From Prunella strophiata (Eukaryota; Chordata; Aves; Passeriformes; Prunellidae), in assembly GCA_036583965.1 (NCBI GenBank), contig JAZBQD010000019.1, positions 19,201,085 to 19,265,084 on the forward strand: DNA of 64,000 bases, in the 5' to 3' direction. The position numbers and the translations under genes were made by a program. The notes below the pieces were generated by a model. The model ran no database searches. It saw only the letters and a list, made by a program, of their open reading frames with translations, and was not told the origin of the DNA. Below, piece after piece: positions 25,871 to 39,400 of this stretch. Position 1 is the first letter of the stretch. Each line of letters opens with the position of its first letter.

Positions 25871-28560
25871 TATCCATGCTTGATCATTTTAATTACAAAA
25901 CACAGAAAATTAAGTCTTCTGTTTTTAAAATCTTTCAACAGTTTATAAGATATACCATTGAAATTTTCAAAATAACAATTGTTGGATTCATTTTTTTGGC
26001 AAGAAGCAGGGAATTTAAGTAAAGGCCATTTACCATTATATAGCTAGAGCTCTCTATTTTCTCATATATTTTCATTTAATTTTTTTAATGTTTAATTAAC
26101 CTTAAAATTTTCACTGTCCAAAGATGAAATAGGAAAAAAGCAGTTTTAAATTCTATTTATGTCATCCACTTGTAAGAGTGGAGGGAGAGCAAAAGAAAAA
26201 CAAAATAGCAGTCTCCTGTGGGTGGGTATATTTTAATGACAAAATGATGACAGAAGAATTATGGAAAGCTTGGAATTTTATTAAATAAGATCCATGTGAA
26301 TTTATTGGACATAATGCAGGAAAACAATGTCCAAGCAAAAGAAAAGGGAATCAAAAATTGATTCAATTTTTCTAGAAATATGTGGGATTTTTAAAATAAA
26401 AATATGCATATGTGAATCTGTAGATAGAGTAGATATATAAGGTAGAAAAAAGTATCCCAACAAATTCTGTAATTTTCTTTCTATCTAACCCCACTTGGCT
26501 GAGTATAAAACAATATTCATATGAATATGGTGAAAAAAAATGTTCTTCTATAACATACAATTCTTTCAGAATGGAGAAATGACATAATGTCTGCAGAAAA
26601 TATCACTTCCATTCCCAGCTTGGACTGATTACTGAATCAAAGCAATTCAGAAAAGTATACCTTCATAGGTATTGCCATAAACAAGTTTACATGAAAGCTG
26701 GCCATTCCCTAGGCACTTAAGGGAAGATATGTTGACACTCAATGAGATTTAACTGGTATATAGTCAGAAAGACAGCATATGAAGAGTGTATAAAAAGCAT
26801 ATAAATAGTTACAATGGTTGCAGTACATTAAAACAGGGTAGACATTCCTGTACCAAAACAAGGATGACAAAATTGCTTATTGATATTAAAAAAAAAAAAA
26901 AAAAAAGTGTGAATTTATTAATTTGAGAAGGATGAAGGAGCTGGATCATCCTGTGTGTGCCCATGCTGTAGCTGCTGGGTAAGTACAGCTAGCTACAGAG
27001 GGAAGGATTTTCGGAGTCCTGGAGAGCAGGTCCACCAGCCAACACTGCCTTAGGATTTGTATATGCAGGGCTGCAGTCCTGTCTCCCTTATTCATGCATC
27101 TTATGTGCACACAAACATCCATGGAACTTAGTACATTTTAAGAGAAAAAAAAAATCTGAATTTAACACAATAATAGAATCATTACTTGAGCCCTTTGTAA
27201 GGAGAAAAAGTCGACAAATCCTGCTGGGAAAATAAATAGAGACATAATTGTAATCTTATAATTTTAATTCTCCCAGCTATCTCCCACAGTTACCCAAACA
27301 TTCGTTTATTATAAATCACACTTTTATAGCTAGGAATTCTTTTTTAAAAGAGCTGTATCATGAAGTATTTGGACCATACTATTTTCTCTAGTGTTGGCAT
27401 CAGATTTTATGTGCAACATATTGCAGAAGGATAGAAGAGTTACCCTGAAGCAAGTTTGAAATTCAGAATTCTGTCTTAAATGACCTGCCTGAGCCTGTGC
27501 ACAGCAGTGTGTGATTGTCTGTGTGTAAGCCCATGTTTCCAGGTCTGTATCTTTGTGCATAACAGGTTTCAGCTTGCCATGCCTGTACTCTGACCTAATA
27601 AGCAATCTCCAGCCTAATTGCACCTCTATCATGCCCAAGCCAGTTAAGTTCCATTTCAGTCAATCTTATTCTCTCAGGAATAGCACTTGTCTACAATGGC
27701 TGAACAGCACCTGGCTGGTGTAATGTGGGCCCACACCTATGCACACGTTTTTGTAGACACTAGAAACTCAATCGTCTTCTTGTCATGGAAGTCTAAAAAA
27801 ATTGCCCTCAAAAAAAGATTAGTTGGGATTTCTTCCACTTGTTTTTATGGTGAACTGTACATCTACAAACCTTTTTCTCACAGACAAGAAGCTCTTTGGA
27901 CCTTATAATTGTATTGCTGAGTGGCTTAGACTTTGCTGCTTTCTCTTGGTAGTATCCAGAGAGGTTTTTGAGGTCTTGTTTTATTCAGGTGAACTTTTAC
28001 TTTGTATTATTTAATTCCATCCTTTTTCTACTGTCATTTACCCACTGTAATACTATACAAGTGTTAGTCAGAAAACAGTATGATCCTTGAAAGTCCATTT
28101 AGTCATCTTGTCACACTCATTAATACCTCTTAGTGACTGTTATTCAATTACCTTTTCTCCAATTACTTAAATGCTCTGTGTTTGCTGATATAGGATTAAA
28201 TCCTCTGATAGGTTAGGGTCTGAAAGACTTTGTTTATCAATATTTTATGTGTCATTCATAGATGTAGCCAGTTAGGCTTAGCTGACAGCTAAAAGTCCAC
28301 GCAACAGCTCATATATCTTTCCTCCTCAACAGGACATGGGGAGAAAACAGGATTAGAAAGCTGGGTCAAGATAAAGACAAGGAAATTGATGCAATTCATT
28401 CACCTGTCACAGGTGAAACATAGTGACTGGGTAAAATAATAATTTAATTTATTGCCAACTTGGGTCGTAAGAAACAAGTAGATAAACTTTAAATCAACAT
28501 AATTTCCCAATTCTTCTCAGGTCCTTCTCTTCACACTGACCTTCACCACTCTGAGTAGCA

Positions 28561-29003
28561 CAGTGAGGCTCTGCTTTTGGTGTGTGTGTTACAGTCTGTA
28601 CACAGCAGCTCCTTTCTGCCTCTCTTTCCTCATCAGCCTGTTCCTCTGCTTTTGCATTGTCTTTCCATCAGAGATTGTTCCTTCATGAATACCCGACTGC
28701 TCCAGCATGAATCCTCCCCAGACTGCAGTTGATATGCTATGAAGTTTTTCATTCTCCTTCTCTGACCTCTGTATTTTCCTTGTTGTTTCCATACTCTTTG
28801 CATCCTCTTCCTCTCTCTTTTCTGAAATAGGTTTCCCCAGAGATGGCACCATGTACCTCCTGTGGTAGAAGGCAGATGGAATGGGCTGTGTGGGGCACAG
28901 GCCAGACACTGACCTTGTCCCACAGAGGCCACCCCTGCAGGCACATCCTCTCCTGCCTCTGCCTCTCTGCTACCAAAACCTTGCCAACTGCACCCAATGT
29001 ACT
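28561..29003. repeat. Degenerate ERV-type interspersed repeat
   Basis: This segment is richer in C and T than its surroundings and resembles, in order, a repeat frequent in bird genomes: 'actgctccagcatgaatcc', 'gactgcag', 'tttctgaaataggt', 'ccccagagatggcacca', 'cacagaggccacccctgca' and 'ctgctaccaaaaccttgcca'. I recall that repeat as associated with ERVL-like elements, but I am not certain of the family name or its transcriptional direction. The copy is old, with many substitutions and indels. The several overlapping open frames of 82-106 codons here are shadows of this low-purine composition and not genes. Confidence 0.55.
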
Positions 29004-29763
29004 AGTTTTAAACTTTCAGAAATACAATTTCAATACTTAGGATATAACATATTAATTTTATTTCAACTATGTGCTCCTTTTGGGACATTTTTTCCATGTC
29101 AGATAATAAGGTCTTGGATGAAAAAGGGAGGAGTTTTACCAGTACTTTGTGAGAGGTATTCTTTGTAATCTATAGATTTTGTGGCCAAGAGGTGACTGAA
29201 TTCCTTTGTTTATAATATAATATATAATGCAGACTGCATAGTTCCAGCCATTGTAATTTATCCTGTTCTGGTCCTAATAAATGATATTTGACTAAAACTT
29301 ATGTATTTAATCTTAACTTCAATAGTGACTTGCCTTCAGTTTGAGGTGACTGTAAGGAATGACCAAGTCCCTTCAGTGATCCCCAGACATGAGAAATCTT
29401 AGGTAGTAGTTGCACTGTATGTTTGAAGATATTCCATGAAACTTCATGCAAAATGCTTGTGCTGTATACATAAATAAATAAAACAAATTTAAAAAAAATA
29501 ATTAAAAGCTCAAAGAAATATAAAAATAAGAAAAACAAAATAAGCACAACCAGGAAACCTTTAACATCCTAAATATAAACAAATGAGAAAAATGTTGCAT
29601 GATGTGGGAAAAAGAACAAAGAAACTAGTTTGTTTTCCTCACAGAAAATTCCCCATGCGTTCTTTGTAAGTAAACCCTGATGCATTGAAGAAATACCAGA
29701 TTCTTCTATACATTTTTCTTTCTATATTTATAAACAACTTCTGGACGAAAGAAATTACTTAGG

Positions 29764-29906
29764 GAAAAAAAAAACCAAACCAAACCAAACCAAACCAAAA
29801 ACAAACAAAAAAAAAAACAAAAAAACCCCAAAAAAACAAACAAAAAAAAAAAAAAGAAAAAAACCCAACCAACCAAAAAAAAAAAAAAACAACCACCAAA
29901 CAAACC
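29764..29906. repeat. A-rich low-complexity tract with (AAACC)n core
   Basis: About 140 bases of A with C interruptions, including four to five AAACC pentamers at about 29772-29800 and AAAC/AACC variants after it. Only one G interrupts the tract. It generates chance minus-strand frames of Phe, Gly and Trp that are not genes. Confidence 0.9.
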
Positions 29907-31322
29907 AGTTATCCATCCAGCCATATAGTCTTAATTTATAGATTTTTAAAAAAAAAGAGAATACAAGGCTTTTCTGGTTTTGAAAATTCATTATACTCAT
30001 TTCTATATGTCATTAGCATCACCTATTTTCTTTCTACACAATGCATTCTATGTTCAAAATATGAGCAAATAAAGAGCAGTTTTCTATTGACATCCTTGAC
30101 AGAGATCTTCCAGCTCAGCAAACAAATAGGACAGTAACACTACTACTCAAGTAAACTCATGTGAGGGAGCTATGCTGATTTACCAGAGCTCTGGCATCAT
30201 ACTGATAATGTCTGTAAGTTCTATTCAGCCTCACTGGCACTGTTCAGTCTGAAGCTAAGTCCTGGGATAGGTGTCCAACAGGGTGTAGTCATGAATCTGA
30301 AGAGCTACTGCATGAAGAACCAGTGTGAAATGACTATTGTCAGGTATACTTCCCTCAGAATAATCTCAGGTGTCAAGACTGGATAGTGAATACTCAGGCT
30401 TCTTAGTGAAGCTGCAAGAAATCTGTATCTGGATCAGCTGATCAGATATAACACAAGCTGAGTAATTCCATTGTTATTATCAAATGAAGTATTTGCATAA
30501 AGGACAGTAAATTCACCCCCAAGTGCCTTTTTGCAAACTACTGTGATGTATTTCCTAACATTATTAGAAACATTTTGTGTCACCTTCCAATAGTGGGACT
30601 AGCTCAAAAGATGAGCAATCAAGTGTAGCTTAACTGCAGGTTAAAAAGGCAAAAGTCAATAAAGACAAAGGGCAAAGCTGTTAGTAGAAATTTATTGATG
30701 TCCTTCATTGCCTTGTCCAAGCTTTGCTCTTTATTGTTCTACCTCTATTCTTGCAGGAAGGAATAACTCAAGTCCACATATAGAAAATAAGCAGAGCACT
30801 TACCACCCAAATCTCACTATTTCCCTCATATCATCTGTTGCTTTTTGGAACATGTTGTTTTTGTCAAGTGAGGCTGTGGTTTAATTCCAGAGGCTTTCCT
30901 GTAAGTGAAGAAAGCACAGTCAAAGCCACCAGCAGTCTGATTCAGCTTTCAACAGGCCAGACAGAGTTAATCCTCAGGAATTGTTACCCACTAAAGGAAG
31001 ATGAAAGCCCAGGCAAGGGAGTTTGTGTGAGCTTGCACCATTAAACAGACAAGGAAAAGGCAGCCTGCTCTCTCACTGATGTTACATAGTATTGCTCTGA
31101 GTAATGACTCCAAAGATCTAACCTCTAACCACAAAGACAAAGGGAAAAGGAAACAAGAAAATGAGGGGATTAATAAAAATCAGAGTTGGAAAACCCTGGT
31201 TTATTGTGACAAGTATTAAAAAAAATATATACATAATAAAGACCAAGAAACACAGCCACGACAGCAATCACTCTTGCAAGCCAAGGTATATCATAGGATC
31301 ACAAGAGTTTGTTTGTTTTATG

Positions 31323-31342
31323 TTTTTTTTTTTTTTTTTTTT
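31323..31342. repeat. Poly-T tract, 20 bases
   Basis: Uninterrupted T followed by 'cctgcagg'. The T-run plus CAG looks like a splice acceptor, but the downstream frame has no recognisable coding character. Confidence 0.9.
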
Positions 31343-31747
31343 CCTGCAGGTTCTGCTAATTTATGTTTCTGTTTTGATTATCATTAAAATGAAAGGGAGA
31401 CACTCTTTTTACTACAATAAAGTAGTACTACTGGGAATTTGCATCTCAGAGGAAAGAGGTAGCATTCTGTTCAAACACAAGTTCTAGGCACTGAAATGTA
31501 AGTTTCTGTAATTCACCTTGTAGTTTGATAGTAATGTGAAAATTTAGGGGCTTTTCAAGAAGCCTAAAAGTACCTCAATGACTTTTCATGTAATTTTGTG
31601 TCGACAACCTCAGCATCTTTTGACAATCTTCACATAGAAGAGTAGGAGAATTTGGAATGGCTCTAGGGCTTCACTTATTTATGCTTCATTACTTTTTAGT
31701 CCCTTGTGTGCTGTTTTTCTTTTTTGTGAATAAGATACAGATTTTTC

Positions 31748-31780
31748 TTTTTTTTTTTTTTTTTTTGGGGTGGGGGGGGG
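31748..31780. repeat. Poly-T/poly-G junction
   Basis: 19 T are followed directly by a G-rich run ('ggggtgggggggggg'). Homopolymer junctions like this are prone to sequencing and assembly length errors. Confidence 0.85.
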
Positions 31781-33311
31781 AAGTGGAAGTAGTATTATTG
31801 TGGTGGTGATAGGAAGGGAAGGAAGAACAACCTTCTCCATTAGATTTATGCAAAGAAATAAGGTCAATGTAGAAATTTTAAAAGATGTTTGCAGTACTGC
31901 ATTGTCAAAAATATTTAAATACAAAGCAAATTACATACTTATTCACTGTACATATTGCAGATGTTAATGCCTGGCAATTATAAGATGGATGTATTGCTTA
32001 ATCTAAAAGAGTTTACCAAAACATTTTGAAAAGAAGATTCATCCTGCTGTGTTAATTTCCAGTGACTACTCCTTATTTGATGTGATTTATTTACAAAAAA
32101 TAATTTCATAAATAGAAACAGATCATTATGAAGACAAGGGAATGGTGATGTTATTGACAGTTTGGATAAAGTTAATTTATGTATGCATTCATGTGAGTTT
32201 TTTATGTATTATCTGGCCTAAATTTAATTGTCAAATTTGTTTTTCAGGCTGCTTTAGGATTCTTTTCCTCCGAGTTACCGTGATGTCTCCAGCCATCATT
32301 TTACTCTATTGTCTTAATTTTAAAGCCTGTGATACTTTGTGTCCTGCCAATACACAACAGGAGAAATTCACATACACACATATGACTATTTGAAAGTGTT
32401 TGTGTTTAATGGGAATGCAAAATCTTCTGTCTCTGTGTGATGGATTCTGTACTCGTGTATGCGTCAAATGACTTTTTCATTTGAAAATATCAATGCAAAC
32501 ACATATGCACTTGATAAGTGATGTACCTGAACATAAATTCTTTCTTAAAGATAGTTGAGGGAAAGGTGTCAATGGATCAAAGATATATATGTTCTCTGTG
32601 TTTCATGAAGCTTCAGAGACTTTTAAGAAATCTGGCCTTTTAAGTAGTCATGGAATCAAAAATTCAAATCCTAACAAATATTACCAGGTTCTCTGAAGTT
32701 AGGACAGGGTACCAATATATTTGATGAATAATTTGAACAAAAACTCAAAGGGGGTGGTTTTTAATTTTTTTTAAATTTCATTATTTATATTGATGTTGTT
32801 CCTTTATTTTATTTCTAATTTCTTGAAGATGATGGTGGAACCACCTGATTTATCTGATGTAAATCCAAAGTGTCTGAATTAATACAGATGCTTGGGATTA
32901 GAACTCAGCTTTATCCCTTCTTCATATTTTTCTCTCATTTTCAAAAATATGTAGTTTATTTATTGAAAGACAAAGTTCCAGTGGAACATTTCTTGGGCAA
33001 ATTTTATCAGATCCAAAATCAACTTTCATGTATATCTTTTTCAACCCATCAGAATATTAAGACAGTTGGAACTTTCAGGTGGCTGTAACCTAGATATCTG
33101 TCCCTAGTTTCCCTAAAAAATTAGGAAGTATGAAGATGGATGTCATTTCATGATGGAGAATCTTAGATAGAAGCTTCTTTGTCTGTTCCAGTGAATTAAA
33201 TCTTGGAAAAATTAGATCTTGCCTAATGATTTAAGTATTGGAAAATTTAATTCTGGATAAAATTGCTGGATGGACAAAAGGCATTTTAGACCACAGTGCA
33301 CTGAGATTTTT

Positions 33312-33472
33312 AAAAGAAAGGGAAAGAAAAAGAAAGGAAAAAGGGAAGGCAAAAGAGAAGGAAAAAGGGGAAGGAAAACGGAAGGGGAGAATAGAAAGGG
33401 AGGAAGCAAAAAAAAGAGAAGATGAAAGGAGAAAATTAAGAGAAAGTAAGGAAAGTGAAAGGAACCAAAGGG
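33312..33472 (+). repeat. Long polypurine (G+A) tract
   Basis: About 155 bases are almost only A and G on the plus strand, with roughly nine pyrimidine interruptions, made of GGAAA/GAAAA-type units. Polypurine tracts of this length can form triplex (H-DNA) structures. The 86-codon frame 33238-33498, rich in Lys, Glu and Arg, is an artefact of this composition. Confidence 0.85.
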
Positions 33473-36083
33473 TTTTTTTTTTTGTTTTTATTGAGTAGCA
33501 AATTTACTACAGTTCAAGAACAAAAAGTTCTAAATAAAGGAACATTAATTTAAGCACATTACACTTGGTATCAATATGCAGCATCAATAATTTGAAGACA
33601 GATGAATTAGAGAGATTTTAAAACATCTTCATGAAAATTCTTCTTCTCCTAGTGGGGTCAGAAGGAGAGGACAGGCATATGAGGGCAGAGGGCAAAAAAA
33701 AAAAAAAGTCATCTTAATTCTTCCTTCTTCCTTCAAACCTGAGAAAAAAGCTTTGATTGTGAGAAAGAATAAAGGATAAACAAAATAACCTGCTTCTACT
33801 TTGGTTTTGAAGTGAAATATAGACTTCAGCACTTCACATTTCCTTATAGGCTTGGATCTCACCAGTCAGCATCATAAGATATTCTGTACATCTTTCCTGT
33901 AGTTTGCCCTTACCCTCACCTCAGATAAAACCCCTTTCATGGCACTACCAACAGGATTTTGTGAAGTTCATAACTTCCAAACCCCTTTAAGACAGAATTT
34001 CGTGGTGTACAGGATCTGTCAAACAGATTAGTAAAGAGAGATAGAGTGGATGCATTTGGGAAAGATAGATCTTTGAGAACACAGAGCAACTGTGAGCATG
34101 TTCAGTTCTTTGTCCAAGATTCTTGACCTTTCAAAGTCTGAGAAAAGTTTCCCTGAGGGATATGAATTTTACATGAGCTACCCTATTGTCACTGTATTTG
34201 CTTCTTTGACAGTGTCACTTTTTTAGTTTTTTATTTCTATTTTCAATAAGTGGTTTAATCACTAATATGTAGGAGAGATTTTTTTTTCCTGTATTTCAGG
34301 TATGGCTCAATAATGGCTCATTTCTTAAAACTGTGTGCCAACTTTTATTCAGACATGATCCTTAGTATATCAAAATAGTGTTTAGATACAGTGCATTCTT
34401 CCTAATGTGCTTTTAGTCACTGTTCAGCTTATGTCAGGAGCAAAGGATATGAAAGATACTGGCCCCAGCTGTCTTCTGTTCTAGCTTTAGCTATAATTTG
34501 CTAAATCAGCTTGGAGAAAATATTGTAGTATCTAGTAAATTTTTTAATATGTAGCAGACCAACTGAGAACATGATGCATGAGCATGCAGCTGATGTAGAT
34601 CAGCAAATTTTGCTGCTGCAGTTCTTCTGAAAATATGTTCAATAAATACAATTTTCTCTTTTATTTATTTATTTTTTTTTTTTTTTGTGTTTTGGACTTT
34701 CATTATGTAGAAGATTAAATAAATAACCATTTCTCATTCATACCAATATGCTTTTCAGATCCAGTTACAAAAATATTTTATATTTTGTTCTGGACTACTT
34801 ATTTTTCTGGATTTTTTAAATTTATGTCACCATTTTCCCTGGTAAATAATTAGTTGATGTTCCTATATATTGTCAAATCAAAAGAATTACTCTATCTCCT
34901 GTCCTGAATTTTATGATTTCTATCTCTGGTCCTATAAAGTAAATTAATTCAGTTTGTAAAATAGTTTAGGTGATGAGTGTTTTCTTCCACTTTTTCTAAT
35001 AAGAAGTTCCTTAGACATAATGTGCTGATATTTGAGAAGAGAAAGAATTCATGACAGAAATCAGATAGCAGAAATTAGATTGAAGAGATCTCCACAAATA
35101 ATAGGTTTACATTGCTACCACCTCTCAGCCTGGCATTAAATCTTTAAGTGTTTTATTTTAGTATTGTTCTGGTAGTAAGAGCTTGAACTTCAGTCTTTCC
35201 CCTGGGTAATGGTTCTAAGAGTCCACTTAATGAATAATTCATGCTCATTCTTTTCTTCTTTCTCTCCTAAATACTTGATAATTGCATGAAAACAGAATAA
35301 AATACAGCAGGGGAAAATGAAAATTGCCTACTTTATGAAATTATATCATATCTAATATTTTCCCATGGAAGTGAAGTCAAATCCTCTTGTACTCAAGGAA
35401 TATTCACTCCTTGAGGCAAGAAATAAATGAAATAATGAATATTGGACATCACATTTCCATTGTCTTTGGCACTTATCCTGTGAACAGGCAGATGTCTCTG
35501 TATTGCATTTGGGGAATAAGAACATTCTTATAGTGATGACCAAGCTACAATAGTCTTCAAAGCAGTTGAGCTTAATGCATCCTTTTCTGACATTGATCCT
35601 TTAACTTTTATTGGAATCCTACTGAATTACTGTACTAATTTTCCTGTCTCCATTTCCCATATGATTAATTCATTCTAAACAAGCTAAGGCAGAAGCATCT
35701 CAGTCAAGAACACAGATGACAGGGAATTTTAAAAAGTGGGTGCTGCAATAATGACTTGAAACACTTTGTTCTTTTCAGAATGTACTTCTCAAATTCTCTG
35801 TGATTTCATTTGGACAAAATAGTTCTTTCCTATTTTTCAGGAAAAAACATCTGCAAGATATCTTCATGCACCGTTCTAGAGTGCATATAAACATCTTATA
35901 TCACATTTACTTTGAAGGGACAACATTAAGATAGAGGAGAATTTTGGAACCTCGTACAGGGAACTTACTTGCTTATACATTGAAAAGGCATCTAGCACAC
36001 ATTCAGTTAATCAGTTTTCAGAAAATTAACATGGAACACAAAATAGAAAGGTGGGTTCACCAACATGGGACATTAGACATCAG

Positions 36084-36445
36084 TGTGGGAGATAATTCAG
36101 ATTACTGAAGGTAATTTTACCCCCTTAAAGAGTTGCAGTTGGTCTGATTTCTAAGATTTAGAACAGGTGTGCCCTTAATAGGACACAGGTACCTCCAATG
36201 AATTTGAGTAATATAAAAGGAGGGACCAGGAAAAGAGGAGAGATAGAATTCAGTTAGCAGAGCTGTGGTGAAGAAGGAGGATGCAGTCAGCACTGCTAGG
36301 AACAGAACTTGTGAAAGAGTATGGGACTTTTTACAGTAATATTACATTTCAGAGCTTGCTGTTATAACTAGTAACTTTATCTGTGTCATTAAGGACAAAT
36401 CAGCAATTCTTCAAATAAGGTGATAAAGAATTTAACTAGCACACA
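36084..36445 (+). mobile_element. Possible solo LTR, plus strand
   Basis: The block starts 'tgtgggagataattc' and may end at the CA within 'aactagcacaca' near 36443-36445. Between them are a TATA box (TATAAAAG, 36212-36219) preceded by 'caatgaatttgagtaa', then a G/A-rich part 'agagctgtggtgaagaagg', and a late AAATAAG near 36413-36419 that could be a decayed polyadenylation signal. This U3-R-U5 order and length of about 360 bp resemble short avian ERV LTRs. I found no target duplication and the family match is a recollection rather than certain. It could instead be unique DNA with a chance TATA box. Confidence 0.4.
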
Positions 36446-39400
36446 CTTTCCAAGAGAAACTTATAGTTTTTTATAAATGGATTTAGGTAGTTACAGTATA
36501 TTAGTAAAAATAGCCATGTCTTATATGGTGTTACTCCTATTGCTAGTGTTTCTACTTATGCTCCTATCACTGTTCTTCTACTACTACTAGTACTGGTATT
36601 GGTACTATTATTGGAATTTCTATTATCTCTCCTTCCAGTCATGAACATGGATTTTATCATTCTATTTTCTTTTTCTAGTTTAAGGCTAAGACTTCTGTTT
36701 TGTTTGTATCTTGTGTACACTGTCAAAAATTCACTTGTTGCCTATGAAGCAACGAGAATTGCCAAATTTGACACACAATCTTTCAATCTCTAAGAATAGA
36801 GAAGGAAGATTTCTAAGGAATTCTTCTAAACAACTGCCTCTCCCTCTCTTTCTCATGCACATGTTCATTCATACATACACATGTAACTGGAAATGAAAAT
36901 AGCACTCAAAGAATGTTTAAGGTGGCTACAGAAAACAAGAAATGAAAGGAAGTGTTAGCCAAGGGTGAAAAGTACCATATGTCTTCAAAAGCCTTGGCAC
37001 AATGGGGAACCCCCTAAATAGTTTTCTTAATGCACCCTGTCGTGCCTAGGTATTGATGGACATATGGTACATTTCACCCTGAACTGTGAATTTCCTGAAA
37101 CAGCTGTAATGCTCTTTAAATGTTTTTCTGGATAATGACACATTCACAGCATACATTATATAACCATTCCTCCCTGACCCTTCAGGTGGCCCATGTACTT
37201 TATCAGTCTATAGAAAACAGGATATTAGTGGATCATTTGTCTTCTGGTTGCATAAATATGTCTTATTCATTCAGATATTCTACAGAGGTTTAAAATTTTT
37301 GGTGACTGAACCATGAGAAGACTAGCAAGATATTCAAGATTGCTGTCCTCTGGTAAGATCACAAACAAGCTCAAGATACAGACACATAAATAACAGAATT
37401 AAGCATGAGAGTAGCTATTTGCTTTAATAAGTTTACGGTTCATCTCCTTACTCTTATTTTTGCAAGACAAATTGGGAAAAATGCATGGGTGTATATGGAA
37501 AAATCAAGATGGACACAATTTTAAATACATAAGGTAATTAGATAGTATGATGTTGGGATATATATGTTATTCTTCCCATAGATTTAATTCATCCTTTATA
37601 CATGTCACCAAATCATTCATTTTTCATTTCACTGCTGACTGGTAAAATATAATTTCTTTACTTCTATGATCAGTTACTGGCAGTATGAGATCTAACTTAT
37701 AAATTTGCTTGGGTAAATAGATTGGTTTATTTAGAAGAGAAATTATATTCTCTGTAAGAATCTCTTTGTTATTAAAAAAAACCAGATGCTAAATTTTCAG
37801 ACACAAAAATTTAAAACAAATAATCATTTGGTCTAAATAATTATTTGAACACTTTTCTTGCAGTTCTTTAGGGGAATTACTGACTGATTAAGGACTTCAG
37901 GTTAATAAATTTTTAAAAACTGTTGTTTCTTTTCTATTGTTACTGCTCTTTCCTTTTGTTATCACCTCCTTTATATAAAATGGACAGCATATTTTACAAG
38001 TCATCCACCTCTTCATCACTTCTGTGACACTGCAAAACCAGAATTTGTGTGTGAAAGAACCAATCAGGCAGCTGAATGGATTACAGAGATTGGTACTATA
38101 GCTTTACATTAATTTCATCTCTTTCCTGAAATTTTAGTTCACATTTTCAAACTCAACAATTAAAAATATGTATGAAAAAAGTAAATAACCAGTTTTCCTA
38201 CCATGTATTTTATATAAATTTTATAGACTTCATTATGTAATCACTGATTCCAGGACTACATGCCAGATTATCGTGTTAAAGGGCTCTCATATGTAGAATC
38301 AAACTGTTCCTTTACTAAAATAACTGTTTCCAGAAATACTGGGGTCAATGAAAATACATGTAAATTTTCTATTGTGTTACCCCCAAAATTAAAGACTCCT
38401 AAATAACGAAAACCTATGGGTTGCTGGATTTTTGCTTGGATTTTTTTTTTCCCTGCAAGGATTATATTTTAGGGTTTTTGTATGTGCCTAAGTTATACTC
38501 AATGTGCTGCTCTGCAAACTGATGTTGCTGTTTTCTCCAGACTTTGAAATTGATAATCCTGTCTCTTTCATAGGCCTTACTCATGCAAATATTCATTTCT
38601 TGTTCAGAGAATACTTCTACCCACCCAAATTTCAAATAAATCATATCCTATCAGATGGTGCATCAGTTCTGTCCTGACTATTTTCACATGACAGTGGCAA
38701 AGCAGATCCTCCCCCTCGTTTAATTTTACCTTTATATTCTCTCCTCCTGATTCTTCTGGCATGCTTCAGCATTTTCTTGATGCCTGGGTAGTGAAGTTGC
38801 AAGGTCCTCCCACCTTTTCAGGAGGAGGAACTGCACTGAGGAGGAATAAGTAATGGAGGGAACAGAATAAAATACAGCAGAGTTTTCCTGAAGCAGAATT
38901 GACAGTTCTTGTCTTCCAGAAGAATGCAAATGTGGCAGGCAGCTGGTTGAACAAGTTTCCCTTCCCTCTCTAAAGTAAGATCAAAGTTTGTGAAAATACT
39001 GGAATTATTGCTTTTGTATGAAAAGAATAAAAAAAAATTACTTGCCTAATCTCATTGAAAACAGCAAATGCAAGCTATATTCCTACAGGGAGATGTGTTT
39101 TTCTCCTGGAGAATCATCATTGTAAAGGTTCTGATGACTACAAAGTGGTTAGATTTATATCCAATAGGATGTACCTTAATTATTAAAAAAAATTACTATC
39201 TTTCATTGTTTCAGAAAGCAAAGAACTGGGAATGTTATAAAAGTCACAATCTTTAAATGATTTGATTTTCAAATATCAAATTCAAAGTTTTGTAATATTT
39301 CTGATTAAAATTACATTAATAATACAAAATCACATTATAATTACTCAAACAAGAATAAAAATCATAAGTAAACATCACTCTGGTTAAATTTTTTATGTTG

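Larger units (their letters stand above)
20647..28560. other. Unannotated AT-rich DNA with scattered microsatellites
   Basis: No gene or large repeat is recognised. The longest frame in the window, 159 codons at 22931-23410 (minus), has no domain I recognise and sits in typical AT-rich background. Homopolymers: T at 21325-21348, A at 23426-23441, A at 26888-26906; none is preceded by a clear AATAAA, so I do not read them as tails of retroposed transcripts. Confidence 0.6.
29004..36083. other. Unannotated AT-rich DNA with simple repeats
   Basis: No gene is recognised. Simple repeats at 29764-29906, 31323-31342, 31748-31780, 33312-33472 and 34672-34686 are listed or noted separately. A phrase 'tcataggatcaca' at about 31291-31303 recalls the CR1 tail on the minus strand but is too short to call. 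The stretch 34555-34640, with several 'gatgcatgagcatgcagctg'-like GCA/TGC phrases, is more balanced in composition than its flanks. Confidence 0.6.

Noticed and set aside
29706..30000. Phe/Gly/Trp-rich frames, minus strand
   Set aside because: Artefact of the A/C-rich low-complexity tract.
31291..31303. CR1-tail-like phrase 'tcataggatcaca'
   Set aside because: Too short and without the adjoining CR1 sequence.
33238..33498. Lys/Glu/Arg-rich 86-codon frame
   Set aside because: A direct consequence of the polypurine tract, which has no stop codons in some frames.
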